A program made the translations under genes and the position numbers. From Streptomyces sp. NRRL S-118 (lineage in GTDB: Bacteria > Actinomycetota > Actinomycetes > Streptomycetales > Streptomycetaceae), in NCBI RefSeq assembly GCF_000716335.1, contig NZ_KL591021.1, positions 57,745-121,744 on the forward strand: a stretch of 64,000 bases of DNA, read 5' to 3'. How positions within the stretch are numbered: position 1 is the stretch's first letter; the number at the start of each line of letters is the position of its first letter. Shown in pieces: positions 8,162-15,443 of the stretch. The notes under the pieces were generated by a model. It had not been told where the DNA came from. It did no database searches and was given only the letters and a program-made list of their open reading frames with translations.

Positions 8162-9088
8162 TCAGGCACTGTACGGACCGGTGGCGGACCCGGTGCGCAG
8201 GGCCTCCACCGCCAGCCGTGCCGCCCTTCCGATCGCCGAGTCCGTCGCCGTGCGCCCGGTGGTGAGGTCCGGTGTCCGGGCGAACACCGCGACCGCGTAC
8301 CGGCCCCCGTCCGGGTACGTCACCACCCCCGCCTCGATGTGCAGTCCCGGCAGGGTGCCGGTCTTCGCCGCCACCACCACGTCGTCGGGGAACCCGGACA
8401 CCAGCCGGTGCCGGAACACCTGGCGCGCCATCAGCTCCCGCACGAAGGCGCACGCTTCGGCGGGACCCGCCTCGTCACGCCACACGAGACGCAGCAGCCG
8501 GGTGATCTCGCGCGGGGTGCTCGCGTTCGTACGGGCCGGGTCCAGCATGCTCAGCAGGCCCACCTGCGCGGCGTCCAGCGTCGGGTAGACGGCCGCGAAC
8601 TCCGCCTCGTCGCGCGCCCCCACCTCGGCGAGCACCGTCTCCAGCAACTGCCGCGGACCGCCGACGATCCTGGTGCGCGGCAGGCCGAGCTCCCCGGCCA
8701 GCAGCTGGAGCGTGTCAGGTCCGACCCGCTCCAGCAGCAGGTCGGCCGCCGTGTTGTCGCTCACCGACAGGGCGAAGAACGCCAGGTCGCGCAGCGACAG
8801 TTCGACGTCGTCCGCGCAGCCCGCCGTGCCCCACCCGCCCAGCCGGTGCTCGGCGCGCACCAGCACCCGCTCCCGCGGATCGAGCTGGCCCGCCGCCACC
8901 TGCCGGGCGAACTCCAGCACCAGCAGCACCTTGAACACCGACGCGATGACGACCGGCTCGTCCGCGCCCAGCCCCAGTCCGCCCGGCTCCGGTCCGCCGT
9001 CGCGTCCGTCCTCCCCGTCGACCTCCACCGCGTGCAGACGGCCCTGCGCGCCCGCCGCGGTGAACTCCGCCCTCAGCTGCTCCCTCAC
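8162..9088 (-). CDS. Serine hydrolase of the class A beta-lactamase fold
   Basis: The protein has 308 residues from a GTG at 9088. Three penicillin-recognising motifs are present: SVFK (active Ser), SDN and KTG. No signal peptide is present, so unlike true secreted beta-lactamases it appears cytoplasmic. I also do not see the ExxxN omega-loop pattern needed for deacylation. It may therefore be an esterase or peptidase on this fold rather than a resistance enzyme. The start is supported by a TACCGT -10 box 6 nt upstream (leaderless). It is divergent from a LysR regulator, the classic ampC/ampR-type arrangement, which suggests that regulator controls it. Confidence 0.85.
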   Translation of the reverse strand: MREQLRAEFTAAGAQGRLHAVEVDGEDGRDGGPEPGGLGLGADEPVVIASVFKVLLVLEFARQVAAGQLDPRERVLVRAEHRLGGWGTAGCADDVELSLRDLAFFALSVSDNTAADLLLERVGPDTLQLLAGELGLPRTRIVGGPRQLLETVLAEVGARDEAEFAAVYPTLDAAQVGLLSMLDPARTNASTPREITRLLRLVWRDEAGPAEACAFVRELMARQVFRHRLVSGFPDDVVVAAKTGTLPGLHIEAGVVTYPDGGRYAVAVFARTPDLTTGRTATDSAIGRAARLAVEALRTGSATGPYSA

Positions 9089-9094
9089 CCGGCC

Positions 9095-9100
9095 ACGGTA
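9095..9100 (-). promoter_or_regulatory. -10 box for the leaderless serine hydrolase
   Basis: TACCGT on the minus strand ends 6 nt before the GTG at 9088. Together with the -10 box at 9140 it defines a compact divergent promoter of about 60 bp. Confidence 0.6.
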
Positions 9101-9139
9101 TCCGCGGGGGCGGCCGCGTCCCGCCGCGCGTCCGGCTCG

Positions 9140-9145
9140 TAGAGT
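9140..9145 (+). promoter_or_regulatory. -10 box for the leaderless LysR gene
   Basis: TAGAGT ends 6 nt before the GTG at 9152 and no Shine-Dalgarno sequence is present. Confidence 0.6.
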
Positions 9146-9151
9146 CGGCCC

Positions 9152-10171
9152 GTGGATCTCTTGCGCCACCTGCGCCTCTTCGTCGTCGTGGCGGAGGAGC
9201 TGCACTTCAGCCGCGCCGCCGACCTGCTCGGCATGGCCCAGCCCCCGCTCAGCCAGGCCGTGCGCCGGCTGGAGAAGGACCTCGGCACCGAGCTGTTCGA
9301 CCGCTCGCGCCGCCAGGTGGAGCTCACGCCCGCCGGCGCGGTGCTGCTCGACGAGGCGCGTGACCTGCTGGCCCGGGAGGAACGCCTGCGGGTGCTCGTG
9401 CGGCGCGCCGCGGAGGGCGACCTCGGTACGCTCCGGGCCGGCGTGCCGCCGGAGACGCCCGCCCCGGTGCTGCACGCGCTGCTCGCCGCCTGCGCGCGGC
9501 ACGCGCCCGGGCTGCGCGTGGACCTCCAGGAGATGACGACCGGCGAGCAGGTGCGGGCCCTCGCCGCGGGCGGGCTCGACGTCGGCCTGGTCCACCGGCC
9601 GGTGGACGTCACCGACCTGGCCACCGGGCCGGAGGTACGCCTCGAGCTGGGCGTCGTCCTGCCCCGGACCTCGCCGCTCGCCCGGCTCCCCGAGGTGGCG
9701 CTCGCCGATCTGGCCGGGCACGACCTGGTGCTGTTCCCCCGGGCGACGGCTCCCGGCTGGTACGACGAGACCCTCGACGCGTGCCGGCGGGCGGGCTTCG
9801 AGCCGGGGCGCGTGCGGCATGCCCGCAACCCGGAGTTCCTCATCGGTCTGGTCCTGACCGGGTACGGGGTCGCCTTCGACCAGGGGCCGGTCGCCCGCAA
9901 GGAGCCGCGCGTGGCGTGGCGTCCGCTCGCGGGACGGCCGCTCGTCCGGCGCGTCGCGCCGGTGTGGCCGGCGCGCGGCGGGCACCCGGCGGCCCGGCGC
10001 TTCGCGGAGCTCGCCGCGCAGGTGCTGGCCCGCGACACGGCCGGCTCGGTCCTCCGCGGTGACGCCGGTGACGCCGGTGACGGACACCGGGACGGTGACG
10101 GACACCGGGACGGTGACGGCCGCGGTCCGGACGCGCCGGCTCCGCGGCCCTGGTCGGTGGTGTACGGCTGA
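9152..10171 (+). CDS. LysR-family transcriptional regulator
   Basis: The protein has 339 residues. The N-terminal winged helix-turn-helix is textbook LysR (LRLFVVVAEELHFSRAAD, then QPPLSQAVRRLEKDLG and LFDRSRRQVELTPAG). It is followed by a periplasmic-binding-protein-like effector domain from about residue 90 to 300. Such proteins bind a small co-inducer and activate a divergent target, here most likely the serine hydrolase at 8162. The C-terminus is odd: it ends in an acidic and His/Gly-rich repeat (DGHRDG units) encoded by an 18-bp DNA repeat that probably extends the usual C-terminus by about 35 residues. The GTG start at 9152 is supported by the leaderless -10 box. Confidence 0.93.
   Translation: MDLLRHLRLFVVVAEELHFSRAADLLGMAQPPLSQAVRRLEKDLGTELFDRSRRQVELTPAGAVLLDEARDLLAREERLRVLVRRAAEGDLGTLRAGVPPETPAPVLHALLAACARHAPGLRVDLQEMTTGEQVRALAAGGLDVGLVHRPVDVTDLATGPEVRLELGVVLPRTSPLARLPEVALADLAGHDLVLFPRATAPGWYDETLDACRRAGFEPGRVRHARNPEFLIGLVLTGYGVAFDQGPVARKEPRVAWRPLAGRPLVRRVAPVWPARGGHPAARRFAELAAQVLARDTAGSVLRGDAGDAGDGHRDGDGHRDGDGRGPDAPAPRPWSVVYG
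10058..10121 (+). repeat. 9/18-bp tandem repeat in the 3' end of the LysR gene
   Basis: Two 9-bp units (GGTGACGCC) are followed by two identical 18-bp units (GGTGACGGACACCGGGAC at 10076 and 10094). They encode GDAGDAGDGHRDGDGHRDGD-type sequence in frame. Confidence 0.85.
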
Positions 10172-10231
10172 TCGGGTTGGCTCTGCGGCCGCACCGCATG
10201 GCCTCCGGGGCGGGGCGGTACGGGTGGCGGC

Positions 10232-10975
10232 ATGAGCGCTACGACCCGACCCCTCCGTATCCGTGCCGTCGCCGCCGTGTGCGCCCTCGCCGGTTCGGCC
10301 GCGCTGGTCACCGCCTGCGGGAAGGACGAGGTGACCCACGCCGGGGCCGTCGCCGCCGCGCAGGCGATACCGAGCCCGCCGTTCACCCGGGACCAGGCCG
10401 ACCGCAAGGCCCTCGTACCGGCGGCCGGGGTCTCCTGGGACAAGGCCGCCGCCACGGCGGTCGCGGAGGTCCCGCAGGGCCGGCTCGCCGGGATCGAACC
10501 GGAGCGCCCGGGCACCCGCCGGGGTACCGGGAGCCCGGGCCCCGGCACGCCCGACCCGTTCGTCCCGAGCCCGGTCACCCCGACCCCCGGGAGCCCGAGC
10601 CCCGGCAGCCCCACCCCCGGCACGCCCGTGTGGACCGCGGAGGTCGCCGCCCCCGACGGGACCGTCCGCACGGTCCTGGTGAACGCGGTCACCGGCCGGG
10701 TCGCCCAGTCGCAGGCCGGCCCGGACCAGGACGCCGACGACGAGCGGGAGCTCACCGGCCGGCTCGACCGGGCGCAGCAGACGCCCCAGCGGGCGGCCGC
10801 GACCGCCACCGGAAAGAAGAAGGGCACGGTCACCGCGGTCCGGCTGGACGAGGACGACGCCGGCACGCTCATCCGGTCGGTCGACGTCGTCACTCCCGAG
10901 GACTGGTACAAGACCACGTTCGAGATCGACGCGGTCAGCGGCAAGATCCTGCGCGAGCGCGTCGGCCGCGACTGA
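10232..10975 (+). CDS. PepSY-domain lipoprotein
   Basis: The protein has 247 residues. The N-terminus is a lipoprotein signal: basic start, hydrophobic core, then the lipobox LVTAC with the acylated Cys near residue 29. The mature part contains two PepSY-like halves (a segment around WDKAAATAVAEVPQG and a C-terminal segment with DEDDAGTLIRSVDVVTPEDW and SGKILRERV). They are separated by a Pro/Gly/Ser/Thr linker of PGSP and PGTP repeats. PepSY domains often inhibit or chaperone extracellular peptidases. It is anchored outside the membrane. The partner is unknown; no protease lies next to it. The ATG at 10232 has a GGCGG-type upstream sequence only, so the start is moderately sure. Confidence 0.82.
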   Translation: MSATTRPLRIRAVAAVCALAGSAALVTACGKDEVTHAGAVAAAQAIPSPPFTRDQADRKALVPAAGVSWDKAAATAVAEVPQGRLAGIEPERPGTRRGTGSPGPGTPDPFVPSPVTPTPGSPSPGSPTPGTPVWTAEVAAPDGTVRTVLVNAVTGRVAQSQAGPDQDADDERELTGRLDRAQQTPQRAAATATGKKKGTVTAVRLDEDDAGTLIRSVDVVTPEDWYKTTFEIDAVSGKILRERVGRD

Positions 10976-11005
10976 GGGGCGCCACGGGAACCCGCCGGGA
11001 CGGCG

Positions 11006-11845
11006 TCAGTTCAGCATCGCCCGCGCCGCCCGCGCCAGGTCCCGGACCCTCGCCGCCGCCACCGGCTCGACGGCGTCCACCACCTCCGCGTACGCGTCCA
11101 TCTCCACCGCCCCCGTGAGGAAGTCGCCCCGCTGGATGAGCAACTGCGCCCGCTCGTAGCGCAGCCGCGCCGGGTGCGCGGGCAGCAGCAGGGACAGTTC
11201 GACCGCCCACAGGGCGATGTCCGAGCACTCGGGACGGGCCGCGGCCCAGGCGCGGATGTTGTTCAGGATCCGCAGCACGATGTCGAGCGGGTCGGCGGGC
11301 CGCAGCATCGACGGCCGCAACTGCTCCCCGGTCGCCCCCGCCACCAGCAGCTCCACGTCGGTGCCGGTCAGCGGCCGCCCCCGGTCGAACGGGTCCACGA
11401 GCACCTGCTCGTCCGGGCTTGCGGCCGGGTCGCCGAAACCGACGACGAAGTGGCCGGGCAGCGCCACCCCGTACACGGGTGCGCCCGCCCGGCGGGCGAC
11501 CTCGATCCACACGACGGACAGCAGGATGGGCAGCCCCCGGCGCCGTCGCAGCACCTCCGGCAGCAGCGACGACTCCAGGCGCTGGTAGTCGCCCGGCGTG
11601 CCGTGGAAGCCGCACCGCTCACCGAGCAGACCGGCGAGCGCGGTCGCCCAGGCCCGCGGGCTCTTGGGGCCGTACGGCACCAGACCGGCCAGCCGGTCCA
11701 GCTCGATCTCCGCGGCGTCCATCCCCGCCTCGCCCAGCTCCGGGTCGGCCTCCGCGCCCACCAGCAGGCACAGCGAGGCGAGGTCGGGCCGCTCCTCGCG
11801 GGCCTCCTCGGCGAACCGGCGCCGCCACTCGGTCATGTGCTGCAT
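11006..11845 (-). CDS. SirB1-family transglutaminase-like/TPR protein
   Basis: The protein has 279 residues. It matches the SirB1-like family, which joins a transglutaminase-like core (HGTPGDYQRLESSLLPEVL, RRRGLPILLSVVWIEVARR, GVALPGHFVVGF, LVDPFDRGR) with C-terminal helical repeats (LLLPAHPARLRYERAQLLIQ). The classic Cys nucleophile is not obvious; the conserved His is in LPGHFVVG. It is cytoplasmic and its biochemical role is not established. It lies directly downstream of a GNAT gene. An alternative GTG at 11854 overlaps the GNAT stop as GTGA and would add three residues, so translational coupling is likely whichever start is used. Confidence 0.85.
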   Translation of the reverse strand: MQHMTEWRRRFAEEAREERPDLASLCLLVGAEADPELGEAGMDAAEIELDRLAGLVPYGPKSPRAWATALAGLLGERCGFHGTPGDYQRLESSLLPEVLRRRRGLPILLSVVWIEVARRAGAPVYGVALPGHFVVGFGDPAASPDEQVLVDPFDRGRPLTGTDVELLVAGATGEQLRPSMLRPADPLDIVLRILNNIRAWAAARPECSDIALWAVELSLLLPAHPARLRYERAQLLIQRGDFLTGAVEMDAYAEVVDAVEPVAAARVRDLARAARAMLN

Positions 11846-11850
11846 ACCGC

Positions 11851-12909
11851 TCACGTACCCGATCCGGGGGCGCGGAAGTGGTGGTACAGGTGATGGAGCG
11901 CGAAACCCATCCCCTCGTACAGGGCGCGGGCGCCGCCGTTGTCCTCCTCCACCTGCAGCCAGGCGGCGGACGCCCCCTCGTCGAGGGCGCGCCGCGCCAG
12001 CGCGGCCATGACCGCCGTGGCCAGCCCCTGGCGCCGGTAGGCCGGGTCCACCTCGACCGCCATGAAACCGGCCCACCGCCCGTCGACCACGCACCGCCCG
12101 ATCGCGGCGGGGACCCGCCCGGCGCTCGGCACGGAGGCGAACCACACCGACGGCCCGCCGCCCAGCACCGCGCGCACCTCGGGACCGGGCCGCGCCGAGC
12201 GGTTGTACCGCCGCAGCCACGCCTCGTCGAAGGCGCGCGCCACGACCACGTCCCCCGCGTCGCGGTCCGCCACCGGCGCCAGCGCCGCGACCCGTACCTC
12301 CGCCGTCACCTCGCGCCGCCAGCCCCGCTCCTCCAGCGCCGCGCACAACCGTTCCTGCGTGGACTCCGCGCCGGTCGCCGTCTGGATGTACGCGGGCAGG
12401 CCCCGCTCCCCGTACCAGGTGCGCACCCGGGCGAGCGCCGCGTCCAGCGGCATGCCCGGATCACCCAGCGGCAGCACCGAGTTGGCCCGCCGGGTGAAGC
12501 CGGTGCGCCGCCCGCCCGCCGTGCCGTCCGAGGCGCCCTCGTCGGCCGGCGCCGCCACGACCGCGGCCCGGAGGGTCCACTGGCCGAGCGGCTCGCTCTC
12601 CACCGGCGGCCAGGCCCGCGCCATCACGGGCGCCAGCTCCGCGAAGTCCGCGGCGGGACCGCGCCGGCGGGCCGGGGCGGCGGGCACCACCTTGCCCGCG
12701 ACCAGCGACGCTTCCGGGATTCGGACGGACTCCCCGGTACGTCGTGTGATCAGCAGCACACCCTTGTCCCATGATGTGAGAACACCCACCGTGTCGGTGA
12801 ACGTCCCACGCTCCGTCCCTGAGTCGCTCAACCGGCGGACGGAGACGCGTTTGCCCACGTCGGAAGGCGTAATGCGGATCTCCAGGCGTCCGCCGGCAGC
12901 GAATTCCAC
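11851..12909 (-). CDS. GNAT-family N-acetyltransferase
   Basis: The protein has 352 residues from the GTG at 12909, chosen because a GGAGAG ribosome site sits about 5 nt upstream; an in-frame start 36 bases earlier lacks one. The C-terminal third has the acetyl-CoA binding motif A (VEVDPAYRRQGLATAVMAAL) and motif B (AAWLQVEEDNGGARALYEGMGF). The N-terminal 60 residues (RITPSDVGKRVSVRRL, DTVGVLTSW) form a small beta-rich module. The middle resembles a second, degenerate GNAT fold. The substrate is unknown. It is divergent from fdxA and upstream of the SirB1-like gene. Confidence 0.88.
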   Translation of the reverse strand: MEFAAGGRLEIRITPSDVGKRVSVRRLSDSGTERGTFTDTVGVLTSWDKGVLLITRRTGESVRIPEASLVAGKVVPAAPARRRGPAADFAELAPVMARAWPPVESEPLGQWTLRAAVVAAPADEGASDGTAGGRRTGFTRRANSVLPLGDPGMPLDAALARVRTWYGERGLPAYIQTATGAESTQERLCAALEERGWRREVTAEVRVAALAPVADRDAGDVVVARAFDEAWLRRYNRSARPGPEVRAVLGGGPSVWFASVPSAGRVPAAIGRCVVDGRWAGFMAVEVDPAYRRQGLATAVMAALARRALDEGASAAWLQVEEDNGGARALYEGMGFALHHLYHHFRAPGSGT

Positions 12910-13024
12910 AGCTCTCTCCGCCCCTCTTGTTCGGATCGTTACCAAGAACGGAGATACTAGGTGCGGGCATCGACGACGCCGCGCTCCCGCGCAAGCCAGA
13001 GCCCTACCAAGGAGGAACGACAGC

Positions 13025-13345
13025 GTGACCTACGTCATCGCACAGCCTTGTGTCGACGTGAAGGACAAGGCGTGCATCGAGGAGTGCCCCGTCGACTGCA
13101 TCTACGAGGGCCAGCGGTCCTTGTACATCCACCCGGACGAATGCGTCGACTGCGGTGCTTGTGAGCCGGTCTGCCCGGTCGAGGCGATCTTCTACGAGGA
13201 CGACACTCCCGAGGAGTGGAAGGACTACTACAAGGCGAACGTCGAGTTCTTCGACGACCTGGGTTCGCCGGGTGGTGCCTCGAAGCTCGGCCTGATCGAG
13301 CGCGACCACCCGTTCATCGCCGCGCTTCCGCCGCAGAACGGCTGA
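13025..13345 (+). CDS. fdxA: 7Fe ferredoxin (FdxA type)
   Basis: The protein has 106 residues from a GTG at 13025 preceded by a strong AAGGAGG ribosome site. The Cys pattern is that of mycobacterial and streptomycete seven-iron ferredoxins: an N-terminal group (CVDVKDKACIEECPVDCIYE) giving the [3Fe-4S]/[4Fe-4S] ligands and a second group (CVDCGACEPVCPVEAI). A short acidic C-terminal extension follows. It is a soluble electron carrier, for example to cytochromes P450 or biosynthetic reductases. It directly precedes dapC, the same order as fdxC-Rv1178 in M. tuberculosis (recalled). Very high confidence. Confidence 0.97.
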   Translation: MTYVIAQPCVDVKDKACIEECPVDCIYEGQRSLYIHPDECVDCGACEPVCPVEAIFYEDDTPEEWKDYYKANVEFFDDLGSPGGASKLGLIERDHPFIAALPPQNG

Positions 13346-13443
13346 CGCGCGCCCTCGGTCCCGTACGGCCCTCCACCGCCGTACGGGGCCGACGCGTGTG
13401 CGTACCCGGCGCCACGCCGCAGCAGAGAAAGAGAGCCCGCACC

Positions 13444-14538
13444 GTGTCCCCCGTCTCTTCGCGCCTGCCCGTCTTCCCCTGGGACAAGCTGGAGCCGTAC
13501 AAGCGGACGGCCGCCGCGCACCCGGACGGGATCGTGGACCTGTCCGTCGGTACGCCGGTGGACCCCGTCCCGGAGCTGATCCGGCGCGCCCTGGTCGAGG
13601 CCGCCGACTCGCCGGGCTATCCGACGGTGTGGGGCACCGCCGCGCTGCGCGACGCGCTCACCGGCTGGTGCGAACGGCGCCTGGGGGCGCGCGGGATCGC
13701 CCACACCGAGGTCCTGCCGGTCGTCGGCTCCAAGGAGCTGGTGGCCTGGCTGCCCACCCAGCTGGGTCTGGGCGCAGGGGACACGGTCGCCTACCCGCGC
13801 CTGGCCTACCCGACGTACGAGGTCGGGGCGCGGCTGTGCGGCGCGACCCCCGTCGTGTACGACGACCCCACCGAGCTGGACCCGGCCGGGCTGAAGCTCC
13901 TCTGGCTCAACTCGCCGTCCAACCCCACCGGCAAGGTCCTCCCCAAGGACGAGCTGATCCGGATCGTGGCCTGGGCGCGGGAGCACGGCGTGCTGGTCTT
14001 CAGCGACGAGTGCTACCTCGAACTGGGCTGGGAGGCGGACCCCGTCTCCGTCCTGCACCCCGATGTCAGCGGAGGGTCGTACGAGGGCATCGTCGCCGTC
14101 CACTCGCTGTCCAAGCGCTCGAACCTGGCCGGCTACCGTGCCGCGTTCATCGCGGGCGACGCGGCCGTGCTCGGCGAGCTGCTCCAGATCCGCAAGCACG
14201 GCGGCATGATGACGCCCGCGCCGGTGCAGGCGGCGACGGTCGCGGCGCTCGGTGACGACGCCCACGTGGCCGAGCAGCGGGCCCGGTACGCGGCGCGGCG
14301 CGCGGCGCTGCGCGCGGCGCTGGAGTCGCACGGCTTCCGCATCGAGCACAGCGAGGCGAGCCTGTACCTGTGGGCGACGCGTGACGAGCCGTGCTGGCGG
14401 ACCGTGGCCGGCCTGGCGGAGCTGGGGATCCTGGTGGCGCCGGGGGACTTCTACGGCGAGGCGGGGGAGCGGTTCGTCCGCGTGGCGTTCACGGCCACCG
14501 ACGAGCGGGTCGACGCCGCGGTGAAGCGGCTGGGCTGA
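13444..14538 (+). CDS. dapC: N-succinyldiaminopimelate aminotransferase (DapC type)
   Basis: The protein has 364 residues, a fold-type I PLP aminotransferase of the class I/II family. The PLP lysine lies in VHSLSKRSNLAGYR. Other aspartate-aminotransferase landmarks are SNPTGKVLPKDE and the C-terminal RVAFTATDERV Arg. In actinobacteria the gene next to fdxA is the DapC that transaminates N-succinyl-2-amino-6-oxopimelate in lysine and diaminopimelate synthesis; dapE for the next step lies 1.9 kb downstream. The GTG at 13444 follows an AGAGAAAGAGA-type purine stretch. It shares an operon with fdxA (98 bp gap). A perfect hairpin terminator follows the stop. Confidence 0.92.
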   Translation: MSPVSSRLPVFPWDKLEPYKRTAAAHPDGIVDLSVGTPVDPVPELIRRALVEAADSPGYPTVWGTAALRDALTGWCERRLGARGIAHTEVLPVVGSKELVAWLPTQLGLGAGDTVAYPRLAYPTYEVGARLCGATPVVYDDPTELDPAGLKLLWLNSPSNPTGKVLPKDELIRIVAWAREHGVLVFSDECYLELGWEADPVSVLHPDVSGGSYEGIVAVHSLSKRSNLAGYRAAFIAGDAAVLGELLQIRKHGGMMTPAPVQAATVAALGDDAHVAEQRARYAARRAALRAALESHGFRIEHSEASLYLWATRDEPCWRTVAGLAELGILVAPGDFYGEAGERFVRVAFTATDERVDAAVKRLG

Positions 14539-14560
14539 GCGGCCCCGCCGGTCGCAGCGA

Positions 14561-14602
14561 CGCGAAGGGCCCGGGAAGCAGGTGCTTCCCGGGCCCTTCG
14601 CG
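14561..14602. terminator. Perfect 20-bp hairpin terminator after dapC
   Basis: CGCGAAGGGCCCGGGAAGCA at 14561-14580 is fully complementary to 14583-14602, with only two bases between the arms. It lies between dapC (+) and the convergent gene ending at 14681, so it may work in both directions. Confidence 0.85.
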
Positions 14603-14624
14603 TGTGCGGGTGTGCACGGTGACC

Positions 14625-14682
14625 AGGGCCTGTCCTCCGGCTCTCGCCGGGTTCGCGCGGCCTGATCCGGACGACAGACCCT
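14625..14682. repeat. Short inverted-end element, copy C (58 bp)
   Basis: AGGGCCTGTCCTCCGG at 14625-14640 and AGGGTCTGTCGTCCGG on the other strand at 14667-14682 match at 14 of 16 positions. The right end runs through the TAG stop of the minus-strand gene ending at 14681. The end sequence TCGTCCGGATCAGGCC is shared with the element at 20354. Confidence 0.75.
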
Positions 14683-15118
14683 AGCCGAGCGCCGGCAGGG
14701 TCTTGCCGACCGGCAGCTGGTCGGCCGCCGGCAGCGGGGCTCCGGCGAGGGCGTCGGCCGGCGCGGCGGCCGCGACACCGCCGACGAGGTCACCGGCGGT
14801 GCCCGTGGCCTCACCCACGGCCTGCTGGGCGGCGGGGGTGGCGGTCTTCCCCGTGCTGGTGACGGTGTCGCCGGCGGCGGGCACGGCCTTCGTCACCGCC
14901 CCGCCACCGGCCTCGCCGGCCAGGCCCGTGGCGTGCCGGGTGGCGTCGCCGACGGTCCCGGTCACCGAAGCGGTGTCGAGGCTGGAGACGCCGCCGAGGT
15001 CGGGGGCCTTGGGCAGTTCCACGGCGCTTGCGGAGCCGGCCGCACCGACCACGGGAGCTGCGCCCGCTGCGATCAGCAGCGCGGCACGGGCGATCCGACG
15101 GGTCAGGGGGAGGGACAT
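14681..15118 (-). CDS. Small secreted Ala/Gly-rich protein, unknown function
   Basis: The product is 145 residues with an ATG at 15118 and an excellent GAAGGAG ribosome site. Residues 1-30 form a Sec signal peptide (RRIARAALLIAAGAAPVVGAAG, then an A-x-A site before VELPKAPDL). The mature protein is a low-complexity run rich in Ala, Gly, Thr and Val with a repeated TxTVGDAT / TGxxGxxxGG flavour and no Cys. Relatives are sometimes labelled ATP-binding in databases, but I see no nucleotide-binding motif. Its promoter at 15250-15277 carries a palindromic operator. It may be a surface or aerial-growth protein, but that is a guess. Confidence 0.78.
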   Translation of the reverse strand: MSLPLTRRIARAALLIAAGAAPVVGAAGSASAVELPKAPDLGGVSSLDTASVTGTVGDATRHATGLAGEAGGGAVTKAVPAAGDTVTSTGKTATPAAQQAVGEATGTAGDLVGGVAAAAPADALAGAPLPAADQLPVGKTLPALG

Positions 15119-15238
15119 GATGCTCCTTCGACGGGAGGGGTCGTTGTCTGTGGGCTGTGGTGCCTGTCCGACGATCGGACGCTGTGACAACCGCTCGGAG
15201 GCCGGGGGAGGTTGCGGTGACCGAAGGTAAAGAGTGGG

Positions 15239-15253
15239 TAATGCGTCGCATTA
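15239..15253. promoter_or_regulatory. Palindromic operator overlapping the -10 box
   Basis: TAATGCG-T-CGCATTA is a perfect 7+7 palindrome around one central base. It overlaps the GATAAT -10 hexamer of the minus-strand promoter (15250-15255), the position expected for a repressor site. Confidence 0.6.
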
Positions 15254-15277
15254 TCTGTTTCACGCAAAAACGGGCAA
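15250..15277 (-). promoter_or_regulatory. Promoter of the secreted protein gene at 14681-15118
   Basis: On the minus strand, TTGCCC (15277-15272) and GATAAT (15255-15250) are separated by 16 bp, a good match to the housekeeping sigma consensus. The leader would be about 125 nt. The rest of the 325-base gap 15119-15443 shows no gene. Confidence 0.6.
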
Positions 15278-15443
15278 ACAAGCCGTGGCGTGCGGCCGCG
15301 CCGCGCGGCTGGAGAACCGTCCCTCCCCAGTGATCGCACGGGAAAGGGAACGGGTGCGGAAAACCGGTTCGTGGCCGGTTGAAAGAGGCTCGGAAGAGGC
15401 CGCGATAAGCGGAGCGGCTCATTCGGGAGAGTGAATGCCAGCG

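Noticed and set aside
8162..9088. Antibiotic-resistance beta-lactamase
   Set aside because: No signal peptide or visible deacylation Glu, so resistance is not supported; kept as a serine hydrolase.
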